Source: Chrysomallon squamiferum (taxonomy: Eukaryota > Mollusca > Gastropoda > Neomphalida > Peltospiridae). From it: a stretch of DNA of 64,000 nt. The position numbers and the translations under genes are program-made. Below, in pieces: positions 1-12,218 of the stretch. The notes under the pieces are model-generated. The model did no database searches, was not told the origin of the DNA, and saw only the letters and a program-made list of their open reading frames with translations. The stretch spans positions 13,842,476 to 13,906,475 of the forward strand of contig CM022665.1 in assembly GCA_012295275.1 (NCBI GenBank), read 5' to 3'. Positions within the stretch are counted from its first letter, which is position 1, and every line of letters begins with the position of its first letter.

Positions 1-416
1 ACTTAAGACTCGATCGTAAAACTCCTGGGGAAGTGTCCTATGTATTACTATTTTTAATATGATAGGAAAATTGCTCGAGTTATTGTTTGTTACGTCAAAT
101 AAATATTATATGATAACATAATTTAAAAGTTTTATTTATTTTTTTTTTTATATATATAAAATAAAAGATATCATAATAGTATGAAAAGATTCATATGATT
201 TTTTTTTTCTAAAGCGTTTAATACATAGATACATAAACAAACAAATCAATGAACAACTAAATAAATAATTTAAAACTAAAAAAAAAAAAAAAAAAAAAAA
301 CAAAACTAAAGTAAATAAGAATAAATAAATAAATAAATAAATAATAAATGAATAAGTAAATAAACAAACAAAACCAAATTAAATTTACAGAGTATTTCAT
401 TTCATTTTTTAATTTA

Positions 417-447
<31 letters not shown>

Positions 448-983
448 ATTTTATTATTAAAACCGAAATAAAAATACTTTCCATTTTAATTGCACTATAT
501 TTACTTGCAAAATACTGTTCATTCGTCACTGACTAATACAAGTACAAACATCAGAACCCACTCCAAACTGTGCTCATAAATATTATTTTAATGAAAAATC
601 CATTAAAGTCGAGACTGATGAAAACATCAATATGTTACATTGATATCATCAATGATCTGCTTAAACTTCAGGGGCTGATCCTGTATTTCAGAAAGGGGTG
701 GGTATGGTTGTGACGGAATGAATTTTAAAATGAAATCGGTTTAATTATTTTAAAAATCGCAACATTTTTCCAGTCCTCTCGGATCCGCGCATAAATTAGT
801 AGAAAATCGTTTGAAAGCTTTTACAAGTTTTTTCTGCTACTTTGTTAATCTCGGTATTTTGTTTCTTTTGATAATGATAAATGATCACGTCAAATAATTC
901 ACAGGATAAGATAACGTTAATTTTATAAACTATCATTTCCTTTATTTATTTCATTTGCAATCGGGCATACGTGTGTGTTCTCA

Positions 984-1005
984 TGCACACACACATACAC
1001 ACACA

Positions 1006-1069
<64 letters not shown>

Positions 1070-1071
1070 AA
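984..1071. repeat. (CA)n followed by (GA)n microsatellite
   Basis: An almost uninterrupted CA dinucleotide run passes directly into a short GA run. It lies in the presumed brachyury intron. Confidence 0.95.
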
Positions 1072-1830
1072 GAAATATAACTGCATAGTTTCAACTAACA
1101 TATGTATAATATTTCATATTCTTATATTTTATAATTATTTTAATTTTTTCTATCAATTGGATTTTCTTACGGCAGATAATCAGAAATTAGCAAATTTAAC
1201 TATTATTTTAAAAAGTGATTATCTTATATCAGCATTACATGCTAGTGTGTCTGTGTGTACACATATATATATGTATGTATGTGTGTTTGTGTGTGTATGT
1301 AAGTAAGTCTTTTGGATGTACATCTAAATATCTATTACCATGTACCATTCCAATTTAGCCTTGTTTATTTCCTATATAATGTAGTAAGTTGTACTCATAA
1401 ATGTTTAAGGAAATGCAAAGCTTTTGACAATATTAGCAAAGTAGATTACTGATATAGATTATTCAGATAAGATAAATATACTCCTGGATGTATAAAGGGG
1501 ATAAAAAGATTAGTGCTACGTTTAATTTAACTTGTCCAAGTAAAAACGATTAATATGTACGGAATACAGTTAATGTACTTCATTAACGAACTAAATTATA
1601 CCCCAAAACTTACGTATTTACAACGTATGGAAACCAGAAAAATAAGATTTTTACGCGTATATATTTACCTACTCACAAAGCACATGCACATTCACATCCA
1701 TTTACGCATAAGTTCAAAATACATACAGAATAATTTTTTGTTTATGCTAATGTGGCAAAAGATTTTTCATAGTTTCAATTGTTTAATGACATTTGAATGT
1801 ATATAAGAATTTATGTTTGTGTAAAATTAA

Positions 1831-1834
<4 letters not shown>

Positions 1835-1896
<62 letters not shown>

Positions 1897-1919
1897 GTAT
1901 ATAATATATATATATATAT
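1835..1919. repeat. (TA)n microsatellite
   Basis: More than 50 bp of perfect TA repeat followed by interrupted TA repeat, about 100 bp upstream of a brachyury acceptor. Confidence 0.95.
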
Positions 1920-2017
1920 GACTGTTTGTAGATATGTAGATAACTACATTCTGTTTGCTGTTATTGTATATATATATATGTATAACTATATATATTTTTT
2001 TTTTCTCTCTATTTCAG

Positions 2018-2686
2018 ATTATGCTGAACTCACTACACAAGTATGAACCGCGGTTACACATTGTCAAAGTGAACAGTCGAACTCAAAAGAAAAGTATCAT
2101 GACTTTCAGTTTTCCGGAAACCCAGTTTATCGCAGTGACAGCCTACCAGAACGAGGAGGTACGTAATTACACCCTCTCTTTCTTTCCTCTTCATCGCCTC
2201 GTCCCCTCTTTCTCAGTACACACCCTCTCTTATTCTGTGTGTGCATGTATGTGTGTATGTAATTATATATCGTTTTATTTATCTATCTTTACGTGTTGCT
2301 TTCTGCTTCTCTTTGTCTCTTACATACCTGCGCGCTCATATGTATGCTCATGTAATACACCTTTTTATTTCCTTTTTCTATTTTTCTTTCTTTTTCTATT
2401 TGTTTATTTTAATATATCATTAAATATCAATAGGAAATATTTAACTTTAAATTTCTGCAACTTCAGTCGTCATGTTACTAATAAAAACGTTATGACGTCA
2501 TTGTCTTGTCTTGCATCATTCTTTTATTTTAACGTAAAGACAAAAAAAAAAAAGACAAGAATAATAATAACATCACTGAATTAATAATGAATATACAGGT
2601 ACATATCAAACAAATATTTATTTATTTATTTATTATTATGATTATTATTATGATTATTATTATTAGAGTTGTTATCATCATCATCA

Positions 2687-2742
<56 letters not shown>

Positions 2743-4127
2743 AAAATGTAATGGTGATAAAACTGAGTATAAGTCTAAACAATTATAATAAATAAACATG
2801 CTTTGTAGTATTTCCTTTTAATAAAAGTAATTAAGAGATTTTACAATTATCTTAAAATGTTATTTTCTTAACTTGTTCATGACTTATTACATTTTTTTCT
2901 TCATAAATAAGAAATAAACACATAAAAAAAAAATATATATATATATAAATATAAATAACATGCTAATCATTTGATTAAAATTAGATTTACCAATTTGAAA
3001 AACCCCAGATGTAATTAAATTAGTAATAAAAGTGAACAAGGACAACAGTAAAAAAAAATTATTAAAAAAATAACAACAAGAACAAAAATAATATTAGTAA
3101 TAATAACATTTTATTTTAAATACATTAATAATTACAACAAATAATAGGTTTCTGCTTCCATTTAGAAGATAATTTATTTTTTAGCTACGCATGATTATCA
3201 TTAATCAGCTACTTTGAAAATGTTTTATATTAGTTAATATACGCAAGAAACAATATTGTTTATTATTTTCCGCTATATTTTGTTTCTGTCTGTATTATCT
3301 CTATTGATCTTGGTGTTTATTAACGTAATGTATGAGCTTTATAGCGTAAAATTGATAAATAATTTAACTGAATGCAAATTGTGCCTGATACGTTTTCTTT
3401 GAAGTCGACTTGAGTGTTTCTAATCAATAATTAAAGTAGGTTTTATAAAACAGATATTAAATTTTTTATGAATGTTTTGTATTACAAGAGCTAAATAAAT
3501 TACAGTTATATCATTTAAACTGATTAAATTTTATTTAATAAAAAGAATATGTAATGGATTATATCTTAGTACTCTTATTTAACAGAAAATTATATCTGCC
3601 AATTAAGAAACGGTTTACTGACATGTGCCGCATTTTTGTATATTAGTCAAATTTAAGATTAAAAATTCTGGAAATTGATAAATAGATGTATTACATTTAC
3701 ATATATTCTGCTGCATACCAGTCATGATATCTTTCATTGTTTCAGTAGTACTATATAGACGTCTTCCATGATTTACTCTAAACGTTTCATTTATAATATA
3801 AAACAATTTTAAAAGGTTGTAAATATAAAACGTTCTTTTTTATTTTGTTTCAAAACCGCTTCCTTCAGTTACAAAGAAGTCATTATAATGATATTTTCTT
3901 TTTCTTTCAGATCACAGCTTTAAAAATAAAACACAACCCTTTTGCGAAAGCGTTTCTCGATGCCAAAGAAAGGTAAGTGTATTATTTACTCTATTTTTTT
4001 TTTTTTTTTTTTTCATTTAATATTAGTCTTCGTGGAATAGTAGTTAATTGCAAACACTTGTCTGATGCGCCGATTCTCGATTCTAAGTTCGATTCTCTTC
4101 AGTAACCCATTGATTTCTGCCATATCT

Positions 4128-4158
<31 letters not shown>

Positions 4159-4835
4159 TTTCATTTATTTAGGTGCTGTCTTGAAATACCAAATTTCTGA
4201 TATCATGTCTTTACGACAGAAAGTTAGTCAACGTATTCTAGTAATGCAGTTAAACAAACTAATTTTTGACATACAATACATCATTATTGTAAATTAGTCG
4301 ATATTTTTTAGTGTCATTAAACAAAACAAACTTAAACTGAAGACAGATGTCAACATTAGCAAATATTTACCATCACATAACTGACGACAGAAAATGAATG
4401 AACGTGCGATCGTACGATCGTTAAACGAAAAACTTTTTTTTTAAAAGCGTATTCTTTTTGAATGCTGATTAATTCAAGCAAACACTTACTGTACCTCGCA
4501 GATCTTCCGAGAAGCGTAATTTGTTTTGTTATGAAACAAATTATTTAAAAAAAAAAAAATAATAAAAAAAAGATTTTACGAAATATTCATCATTTTAAAA
4601 TATATCGCGGTAATGGAACAGACAGACGATTTCGAAATTATTTATTACTGATATTAGGAGGGTTCGGGACGCTATCTGTTCCCTCACATTAAGGTTATTT
4701 ATTTGTTTTGTTTTGTTTTGTTTTATTTATTGTTTTATTTATTTATTGTTAAATACCAACCATTACAGATATACACACATATTTATAAACACATGTAAGT
4801 ATGTTCATAAAGGCGCACGTAAGCCGCCATACATA

Positions 4836-4889
<54 letters not shown>

Positions 4890-5170
4890 AATAAATAAAT
4901 TCAATTGACTGATTCTTTTTAATACTGGTTTTCTAAATCAAGACTAAAATATATTTTTTAAATTTGCACTGATTTGTAATGTTCTCAATTATAAAAATAG
5001 TTCACTTGAAATTTAAGAATTAAATTCTTTCCTTTGATTTTTTTTTTTTTCATTAATTTAAAAAAAAATTAAAATTAAAAATTAAAAAAAATTACATTAT
5101 TTTGAGTCGAAATATTTTCACCAGGTGGATGTACTAGTTTCAAAAATATGCGCAGCATTTTCAGAATATG

Positions 5171-5214
<44 letters not shown>

Positions 5215-6312
5215 GTGGTCTTTAAATAAAAAATAAGATTTTTGGAGAAAAAAAAAAAAAAAATAAAAAAAAAAAAGTCTCAGGGCTACAAAACAGAACT
5301 CTAGCTTCAGGGAAAAGTTTAAACCTTCATGGATTGAACTGGGACTGTGTGTTAGGCGTTCGGGAGCGCGAGCGAGCGCTGAGCAAACACAGGTGCCAAT
5401 GTTTGCAGTCTTCTAAACTAAGTGTTTTTGTTTTACCTGCAAGCAGCAAATGACATTGTGTTTGGTGGTTGGTCTTGGCGTTAGCACGTCGTTTAACACA
5501 ACGTTTTGTTGATCAGCCGCACTGACAAGTAACAGAAATCACGGTGTACCGTTGTAAAATAACAAAGCTTGTCGTATTGATACGTCTAAACGATACACAA
5601 ACAAGTAAAATACTGCTCCGTTTCGGTGACATGTAAATAACGGTATCTCATTTCTGTTATATCATTTATTGATACTTTGAAAATATAGATCCTTTTTGTG
5701 TATATGTACGTAAAGATATCTCATTTCTGTTATATCATTTATTGATACTTTGAAAATGTGCCTCCTTTTCGTGGATATGTACGTACAGATATTGCTTTTA
5801 TATCAGTTTTTGATACTTTCAAAACAGAGATCCTTTTCGTGGATATATAAAGATAATTCAAAGGCATTATCAAAGGCAACACTATTATATTATTTGTTGA
5901 TACTTATAAAATGGAGATCCTATTCGTGGATATAGATTTTCAAAGGCATTGCTATTATAAACATGGATATTAAATACAGACCCATTCCAATGCTAATAAA
6001 TAACACAATCCCATAACTATTTGTGTAACATCAATTTATTAAAATCTAAAATATAGATCCATTTCAAAGAAATATACGCACACATATCTGTTGATATTTT
6101 TAAAATATTGCATAGACTGTTGCTATTAAATAACGTTATCTCTTTAATATAAATTTACTGACATGTCTAAATGGTGTATTTGTTAAATATAGATCCATTC
6201 CAAAAACATGTCTTTCATGTTATATCATTTATTGAAACTTTTAAAATATAGTAAAGTTAATAAATAATAGTATTTAATATTTCTGTAATATCATTTTCTG
6301 ATATTTCTAAAA

Positions 6313-6371
<59 letters not shown>

Positions 6372-6994
6372 CGATTCTGTTCGATGAAATACGAGTAAAA
6401 AATCTCATAAATATTTGTATTATTATTTGCTGATGCTTTTAAATGAGTAAAATAAAGTGTAAACTGCTACAAATATTAACTGTATATTACAGGTATTTCT
6501 ATTATATTATTGATAAGTTCAATCAATACATAAATAAATAGAATACGGATCCCTTTCTGTGATATGTAAATAACGATAATCCAAAACTATTTCTGTTATG
6601 ATAATTTATTGATATAGGTACATAAAAAATAAAATATAGATCTATTTCAGTGCCATGTTTATAACGTCATCTCATACCTGTTTCTGTTACATCATTTATT
6701 GATGAACTTAATCAAATGAAAAACAGATCGATTTCAGTGACCTTCAAATAACGGAATCCTATAATTATTTTTATTACTTATCGATAAGTTTATATAACAA
6801 ATAAAACAAATATAGCTTTCAATTAATCATGGCATCATATTATTAATAAGTCATCATCCTTTATTAATAAGTATACAAAAAAGGTTAAATAAAGGTCTAT
6901 ATGAGTGATATATAAATAAAGGTATCTTACTGACATGACTCTTATAATTTATTGATTACTTATTTTATATATAATAAAATTTAAAGTCAGCAAA

Positions 6995-7045
<51 letters not shown>

Positions 7046-9248
7046 TAATAAGCAAGACTAATAATATTATTATTTAATCATTTAAGAGCATATAATAAAA
7101 TATATTATTACCCTTCAGGAGTGTTATATCTTTACGTATTAGATTGACAATAATAAATTTATTAATTATAAAAATATTGGTTTAAGAAATATTTATTTGT
7201 ATGTTACCATTTGATTAAAATATTTATTTATATACGTAAGAATTCATTTAAAATATTTATAATATGATATATATGCAGTCTGTAAATTTCTGCTTTTAGT
7301 TATCAAACATAAAATACAATTTACAAATAAACTAATAAATAACAATAATAATTATGTTAAACGAATAATTATTTATTATATATTTTTATTATTTTCAAAA
7401 TAATTCTAATTCATGTACATGCTTATTTAATATTTTTGTAGCATTATTTTTAATTTAATTTTCAGAGACTAAAGACAAAATAATAGTCAGCCATATTTTA
7501 TTTTTCACAAATTTAATCATTTTTAAATTTTATTTTATTTTGCAGTTCTTTTAGACCTGAACAGAGAGATTTTATGGATGCTGATCCAGACAGCCAAAGA
7601 TCATTGTCACACTGTAAGTTTTTAAAATGTGGCATGAGATCTTTGTTTAATTCATTTCACTTACAAGTACCCATCATCTTGTTAGTATGCAAAATAGAGC
7701 AGTTATGTTGTTGCTAAAATATATTTTGCAATCAAGGAAGCATGTAAACATAAGATATTATCGAACTAGTAATTTTATAGTAGAAAAACTGAAAATAAAT
7801 AAATAAATGTTTGTGTACATTTGTTGTGTGTGTATGTGCTGTTGTTTATGTATATAGTACAATTATGTACGTATGTAGTATGCAAGCAACCTATATAATC
7901 CTATGTACTCAAAAACATTTTCTTTTTTATTTTCCGTACAACGATATCGTATACGATCTAGTTAACATATCTTACAATTTCCATGCCTCCATGTAACGCC
8001 ATATTTCAAATATGTATTAATTACTTGGACAAGAATGTATTTCAAAGAGCAGCTTGGCTTCTCGGTGATAGGGCATGTTTCCCAACAATAGGCATAGAAA
8101 AATAGCTGTCAGCTTTTAGATAGGGAGAAAATCCCAGGTGCATGTCGCGGTAATTCTGAAAAGTATAACAATCATGCAGCTTATGCTGCCTTTATCGTCT
8201 GTATTTTACCTTTAGAGTGCGCTTGGAGTTTATCGTCTGCATTTGATTTTGTCGTTTGTGTTTATTTCCTCGTATGGTTTGATTTATCATTTTCGTTTAA
8301 CTTAGGCCTACACCCTAAGATCTTTTCAGAGTGTAGAGTGTGAATAAAAGTCGGCGGTTCGGGATAAAACCAGAAACTTTGTTAGCTATCTTTACAAAAA
8401 CTTATCGTTGAAGGTGTGAAGAAATTGTCGGTTCGGCAAATTTACTCTGTGCCGAATCTGTGATATCCGGCCAGCATGATTACAATTTACTCGCCTTTGT
8501 CACGTAATTGAAACATGGTCGAGATAATATTGTCCAAAAAAACCTATCAATAAATTACAGATTTATCCCTTTTTTTTAAAACGAAAAATCATCGCTAAAC
8601 ATATTTAGAAAATTAAGCCTAGACTAATTTTATACTGTAAAACACCTTAATTCCTTTTTTGAAAAAACCCACAAAAACAACGCGTAATATTTCTACCAGT
8701 ATTAGCTTATTGTTTTGTTTTTCTTCTCGTGTTGCGTTAAAGCTTAGAACCAGTCAAATATTCGACGTGTAGGCGCAGAACAGGCGGAAGTGTCACTGTT
8801 GCAACTAATATGATCAGCTGCAAAGTCACGTGATCGGCAGCAAACTGTCAAAATCGCAAAATTTGAATTGCAATGTAGAATACTCTGGCATGGGAATCTT
8901 TCTATCCACACAAAAGTGCTTGACGTAGTTCGTGATTTTTTTCCGCACTCTTTTGTCCATGAAAGAATCTCATTGTTGTCACAGTGATATCAGAAAAATA
9001 ATCTGAAAGTATTTATTTTTTTTAAAAGTAGTTGTAGCTGTGTTCCGGCCATCAGCGGTAGTACAGATTTCTTTCCCACTGGTTAATTTTAAGTTGTGAA
9101 AAAACAGACGTAACTGCCTTTTCAATTAGTAAAACGTTAATGTTCATGTGTTTGTGTGAGGATAACCCAAAATTCTTAATTATTTCTTTACGTATCCATG
9201 ACTTTATGGAAATACATAATACAAGCATATAGATAGATAATTATAGAC

Positions 9249-9288
<40 letters not shown>

Positions 9289-11700
9289 GTACATACATAG
9301 ATACACACATATATACATACAATTTTTTTTTAAATATATTTCTTTATACATATAATTTTTGTTTATTGTTAATTTATATTTGTTTTTTGTTTTCTGTTCC
9401 AGTAACGAGTACGTGGTACTTGCCCCCAGGAAGTCATACGCTGGTACCGCCCCCAGCACACCAGTTTGCCAACCCACTAAGTCTCTCTAATCCTCACTGT
9501 GAACGACTGTCTCTACGTAACCCGCGTCCTTCACCTTACGGCCACCCTTATCAACGACGTTCACCACCACACAGTAAGTAGCCACTGAAACATTATTATT
9601 ATTATTATTATTGTTATTGTTATTGTTGTTGTTGTTGTTGTTATGAAGTAGTACAAGAATTAATTAGCTGAATAAATAGGCCTGTATTTTAAATTAGAAA
9701 GTTGTTTTTTTTTGTTAACCTGTTGCAGTAAGTATAAGGGGTTGTGTATTATTGTTCTTCTTCTTCTTCTTACTGATTCTGTTGTTATTGCTGTTGTCTT
9801 GGTTTTAATTTTGCTAATAATAGTAGCAGCAGCAGCAGTAGTGTAGTGGTAGTAGTAGCAGTAGTAGCAGTAGTAGCAGTGGCAGTAATAGTACTAGTAG
9901 TACTGATATTAATATTTATTACTATCATATTAGTTGTAATAGTAATAGTACTGAAACTGTAACACAGCATCAACAACAATGATTGTAGTGGAAATAATAG
10001 CATTAATAGTAGTAGTAGAAGCAGCAACAGGCAGTAGTAGTAATATTAATCTTAGTAACTAAGTAGAGGTAGTGGCGATAGCAGTAAAACTAAGAATACT
10101 TGTTTAGTAACTTGGTAGTGATTATAATAGTACTAGTAATGCTATTGAATTTCTCTGTAACGAAACGAAATATGTGTATTGTACTAACAAATCTATATTT
10201 ATAATATTTCAACTGCTTTTAAGCAACCAAATATGTACTCAAGGAATGGAAAGTTTAATGAAATAATGTAACGGAATTAAACATTGGAAGTTTAATATAA
10301 AAAGAAAGAAGAAATACTGTAAGGCAAGAACACCTTTCTGAAACTTGTAAAAAATTGGTTATGGTATTGAATAAATATAACTAAAAGCAGTAAAGGAAAA
10401 GGTTAAGATAAAGCAAAAACAAACAAACAAAAAGACTTGCCCCCCCCCCACAACCAACAAAAAGCACCACTTCGTTTGAGGACAAAATCTTTTATCCTGT
10501 TTTCCACCATAAATATCAGATAAATTGCATTTTGGGACTAAATCAGATTGGTCAACATAAAACAGGACGTATTGGTATTTATATTCTGGTTTAGATTTTT
10601 ATTTAATTTTTTTAAATTGATACTGTCAAACTTAATCCCATATCTGCTTAATCACGTGGTATTTTCAAATAGTATCAATCGCCATATGTCACATGGTGAC
10701 TATCACTGTTGCCATTGGATATCCGGTTGTAGCATTCCGCTGACGTATGGTACGGCTCAACCGGAAGTTATCTTGTAACAGTTCCGGAGTTTAGCAGCGA
10801 TCACGCATAAACCGATAGTGTATTGTGCTGACGTATAAACCGCGCATGCCATGTCAGGAGTCGTCTGTATCGAGTGTTCACGCCGCTTCCTGAGCAACTC
10901 CGACCACGACGCAGTGTCACGCCCCAGCAGGATCACACGATGATGACGTTTTGTGAAGTCACGTCGATGCGTTTCCTGTCCGCCCGGAAGTCGTCTGCTC
11001 CTAGTAGCAGTTTCGGTGTAACAGTTGCCACGAGGGGAAACTTGTTTACCGTCTTGTTTTGTATTACATCAAACAAAACACTCTAAACATATAACTGTAA
11101 ACAGTAGATGTAATCACAAATTTCTTTCTCTCATCAAATTTTTCAGTGGCTTGTTAAAATTTTTATTATTTTCGTAATTGGTACAAAATATGTTAAACAA
11201 CATGTGTTTAAATACTGTAACCGAAATAACCTTATTCAGAATTTGATCCTGTCAGTTTCTGTTTGAGAATTGGAAGTATATGAAAATACTTAAGATTACT
11301 GTGATTTCAAATCTTTTTCTTTGTCCAGTATCTTGTCGCGTAACTTGTATAAATAAGAATATAATCTGGAATTAAAACACATAAAGATATATAAAATAAA
11401 TGTTTTTGTCATTACTATTAAAACTACAATTATTACTACTGCTTTTAGAGTTGCGAGTGTGAGCGAATTTATTTATTTATTTATTTTTAGTGCATGCCTC
11501 CAAATTATATATATTATTTGAACTTTACATCGATATATGCATTAATCGTTTTGTTACACTTACTATTATCAGTTAAAAAGATTTAAAACTATAATTATGT
11601 ATTTGTATGTTAATGCATGCAAATATGTACTTATGCATGTATTTACATGTGTGTGTATGTATACACACACATACACATACATATTTATATGTATATACAG

Positions 11701-11761
<61 letters not shown>

Positions 11762-12218
11762 TGTGTCTGTGTGTGTGTTTAATTATATCTATCCTTATGC
11801 TGGAATCATTCTCAATTTTTGGTTTGTTTGTTTGTTTCCAGGTAACTTATCACGTGATGTCGGTGCTAATCTGCCGATGTTGAACCTGACAGAGAACTGG
11901 GCTCACATGTCTGCTGGAGGACACGGGATGTTACAGAGTCAGGCTGCAGCCACTCAGGGGCAGTATGGGATGTGGATGAGCAGCGCTGTTGGCAATCTGT
12001 CACCAAACCAAAACTGTGCAATGCCGTACCTCCGTTCTACAGCACCGTACTCCCTGCCTACGTGTACGCCATCGGTGACGTCAAACCCGTCGGTTCCCAC
12101 GCCAAGCATTACGTCACAGCCCGGCTACGACCACCCATGTGACATCAGCTATTCGAGTACTGGAGTGAGAGAGACGGGCCGATCTAACTGGAGTCCATTA
12201 ACGCCACCCCCTCTATGA
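2018..12218 (+). CDS. Brachyury (T) T-box transcription factor, 3' five exons (partial)
   Basis: Exons by splice sites and phase: 2018-2158, 3911-3972, 7546-7613, 9403-9573 and 11842-12218 (stop TGA 12216-12218). Together they give 272 residues in one open frame. The first exon encodes the distal T-box ([16 protein letters not shown], then [16 protein letters not shown]). The second encodes [20 protein letters not shown], which is diagnostic of Brachyury rather than Tbx2/Tbx6-type proteins. The linker has the family's tryptophan/LPPG segment (TWYLPPGSH), and the C-terminus ends WSPLTPPPL, resembling the brachyury C-terminus. The intron positions in the T-box match what I recall for vertebrate T. 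The family is a nuclear DNA-binding regulator of posterior, blastoporal and mesodermal development. The T-box insert between HIVKV and FPETQ is about two residues longer than in vertebrates. The start codon and N-terminal T-box exons lie left of the window, so the gene is incomplete here but not broken. Confidence 0.96.
2159..3910 (+). other. Brachyury intron
   Basis: Bounded by GTACGT at 2159 and TTTCTTTCAG ending at 3910. It holds a long (ATT)n tract near 2612-2741 and otherwise AT-rich sequence. I see no gene in it. Confidence 0.85.
2612..2741. repeat. (ATT)n/(ATC)n trinucleotide tract
   Basis: Interrupted TTTA and ATT repeats with a short ATC segment, then an uninterrupted run of about 60 bp of ATT. 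Confidence 0.95.
4835..4900. repeat. (ATA)n then (AAAT)n microsatellite
   Basis: Uninterrupted trinucleotide repeat passing into a tetranucleotide repeat. Confidence 0.95.
5610..6960. repeat. Degenerate minisatellite, unit about 70-110 bp
   Basis: A composite unit recurs with drift: ATAGATCC-TTTC-GTG, then ATGTAAATAACG, then ATCTCAT, then TTTCTGTTATATCATTTATT, then GATA-CTTT. Recognisable copies begin near 5617, 5690, 5760, 5828, 5912, 5975, 6052, 6186, 6545, 6636, 6722 and 6890. The first copies are the most alike (TTATATCATTTATTGATACT occurs twice, at about 5658 and 5730). The central part is interrupted by a (TA)n run. Unit length and copy number are estimates by eye. Confidence 0.8.
6318..6364. 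repeat. (TA)n microsatellite
   Basis: Perfect TA run inside the minisatellite region. Confidence 0.95.
6994..7043. repeat. (AAT)n microsatellite
   Basis: Perfect trinucleotide run in the same intron. Confidence 0.95.
7614..9402 (+). other. Brachyury intron with unique island
   Basis: Bounded by GTAAGTT at 7614 and TTCTGTTCCAG ending at 9402. From about 8,040 to 9,130 the sequence is unique, richer in GC and free of simple repeats. It contains a T-box-like half-site (AGGTGTGAA, 8412-8420) and a CACGTG (about 8826). A (CA)n tract lies at 9250-9284. I see no exon here. Confidence 0.75.
9250..9284. repeat. (CA)n microsatellite
   Basis: Perfect CA run about 120 bp upstream of a brachyury acceptor. 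Confidence 0.95.
9594..10040. repeat. Imperfect trinucleotide repeats (ATT, GTT, AGT/AGC)
   Basis: A mosaic of ATT, GTT, TTC and AGT/AGC trinucleotide runs with interruptions. Open frames across it on either strand are low-complexity artefacts. Confidence 0.85.
10640..11060. promoter_or_regulatory. Candidate intronic cis-regulatory element (ETS/CRE-rich)
   Basis: A unique, GC-rich island inside an AT-rich repetitive intron. It contains two exact CCGGAAGT ETS sites (10761-10768 and 10984-10991), two exact TGACGTAT CRE/AP-1-like sites (10741-10748 and 10829-10836) and a GATA-type TTATCT overlapping the first ETS site (10768-10773). Further motifs are TTCCTG ETS cores near 10886 and 10973, TGATGACGTTT near 10941 and an E-box CACGTG (10653-10658). 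Motif presence is seen; enhancer function is inferred. It has no convincing coding potential. Confidence 0.35.
11704..11784. repeat. (GT)n microsatellite
   Basis: About 50 bp of perfect GT repeat with an interrupted tail, close to the last brachyury acceptor. Confidence 0.95.

Larger units (their letters stand above)
1..2017. other. Left flank, probably brachyury intron; no exon found
   Basis: No coding exon can be supported here. The first in-window brachyury exon starts at 2018 with a codon-phase-0 acceptor, so this stretch is most simply the 3' part of the preceding intron. It contains AT-rich sequence with poly-A and TTTA/AAAT tracts (about 270-450), a (CA)n(GA)n tract near 984-1071 and a long (TA)n tract ending about 100 bp before the acceptor. 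The preceding T-box exons are not present. Confidence 0.6.
3973..7545 (+). other. Large brachyury intron with tandem-repeat array
   Basis: Bounded by GTAAGT at 3973 and TTTTGCAG ending at 7545. Contents: TTTA and ATA microsatellites (4127-4160, 4835-4900), long poly-T and poly-A tracts (5170-5270), a GC-richer unique island (about 5280-5600), and a degenerate minisatellite from about 5610 to 6960. A (TA)n tract (6318-6364) and an (AAT)n tract (6994-7043) lie inside and beside the array. A short stretch at about 4040-4110 has a GTTCGATTCTC box that could be a tRNA-derived SINE relic, but this is weak. Confidence 0.8.
9574..11841 (+). other. Last brachyury intron
   Basis: Bounded by GTAAGTAG at 9574 and TTTGTTTCCAG ending at 11841. 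Trinucleotide tracts (GTT, AGT, AGC) fill about 9,594-10,040. A unique GC-rich island follows at about 10,640-11,060, annotated separately. A long (GT)n tract ends about 60 bp before the last exon. Confidence 0.85.

Noticed and set aside
1159-1200. Peptide LDFLTADNQK resembling the T-box sequence LLDFVAADNH
   Set aside because: Similarity is confined to a few residues. Neither flank continues as T-box and no splice sites frame it. The true upstream exon should encode the longer segment before [11 protein letters not shown]. Treated as coincidence.
971-1306. Open frame across the (CA)n/(GA)n tract
   Set aside because: The frame is made by the microsatellite and has no domain or codon signal.
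5610-6960. Repeat array considered as CRISPR
   Set aside because: The repeats are drifted, variable in length and lack conserved direct repeats with unique spacers, and the genome is animal.
10874-11086. 70-residue open frame in the last brachyury intron
   Set aside because: It has no similarity to known proteins and no splice context; the region looks regulatory. GC-rich unique DNA readily gives such frames.
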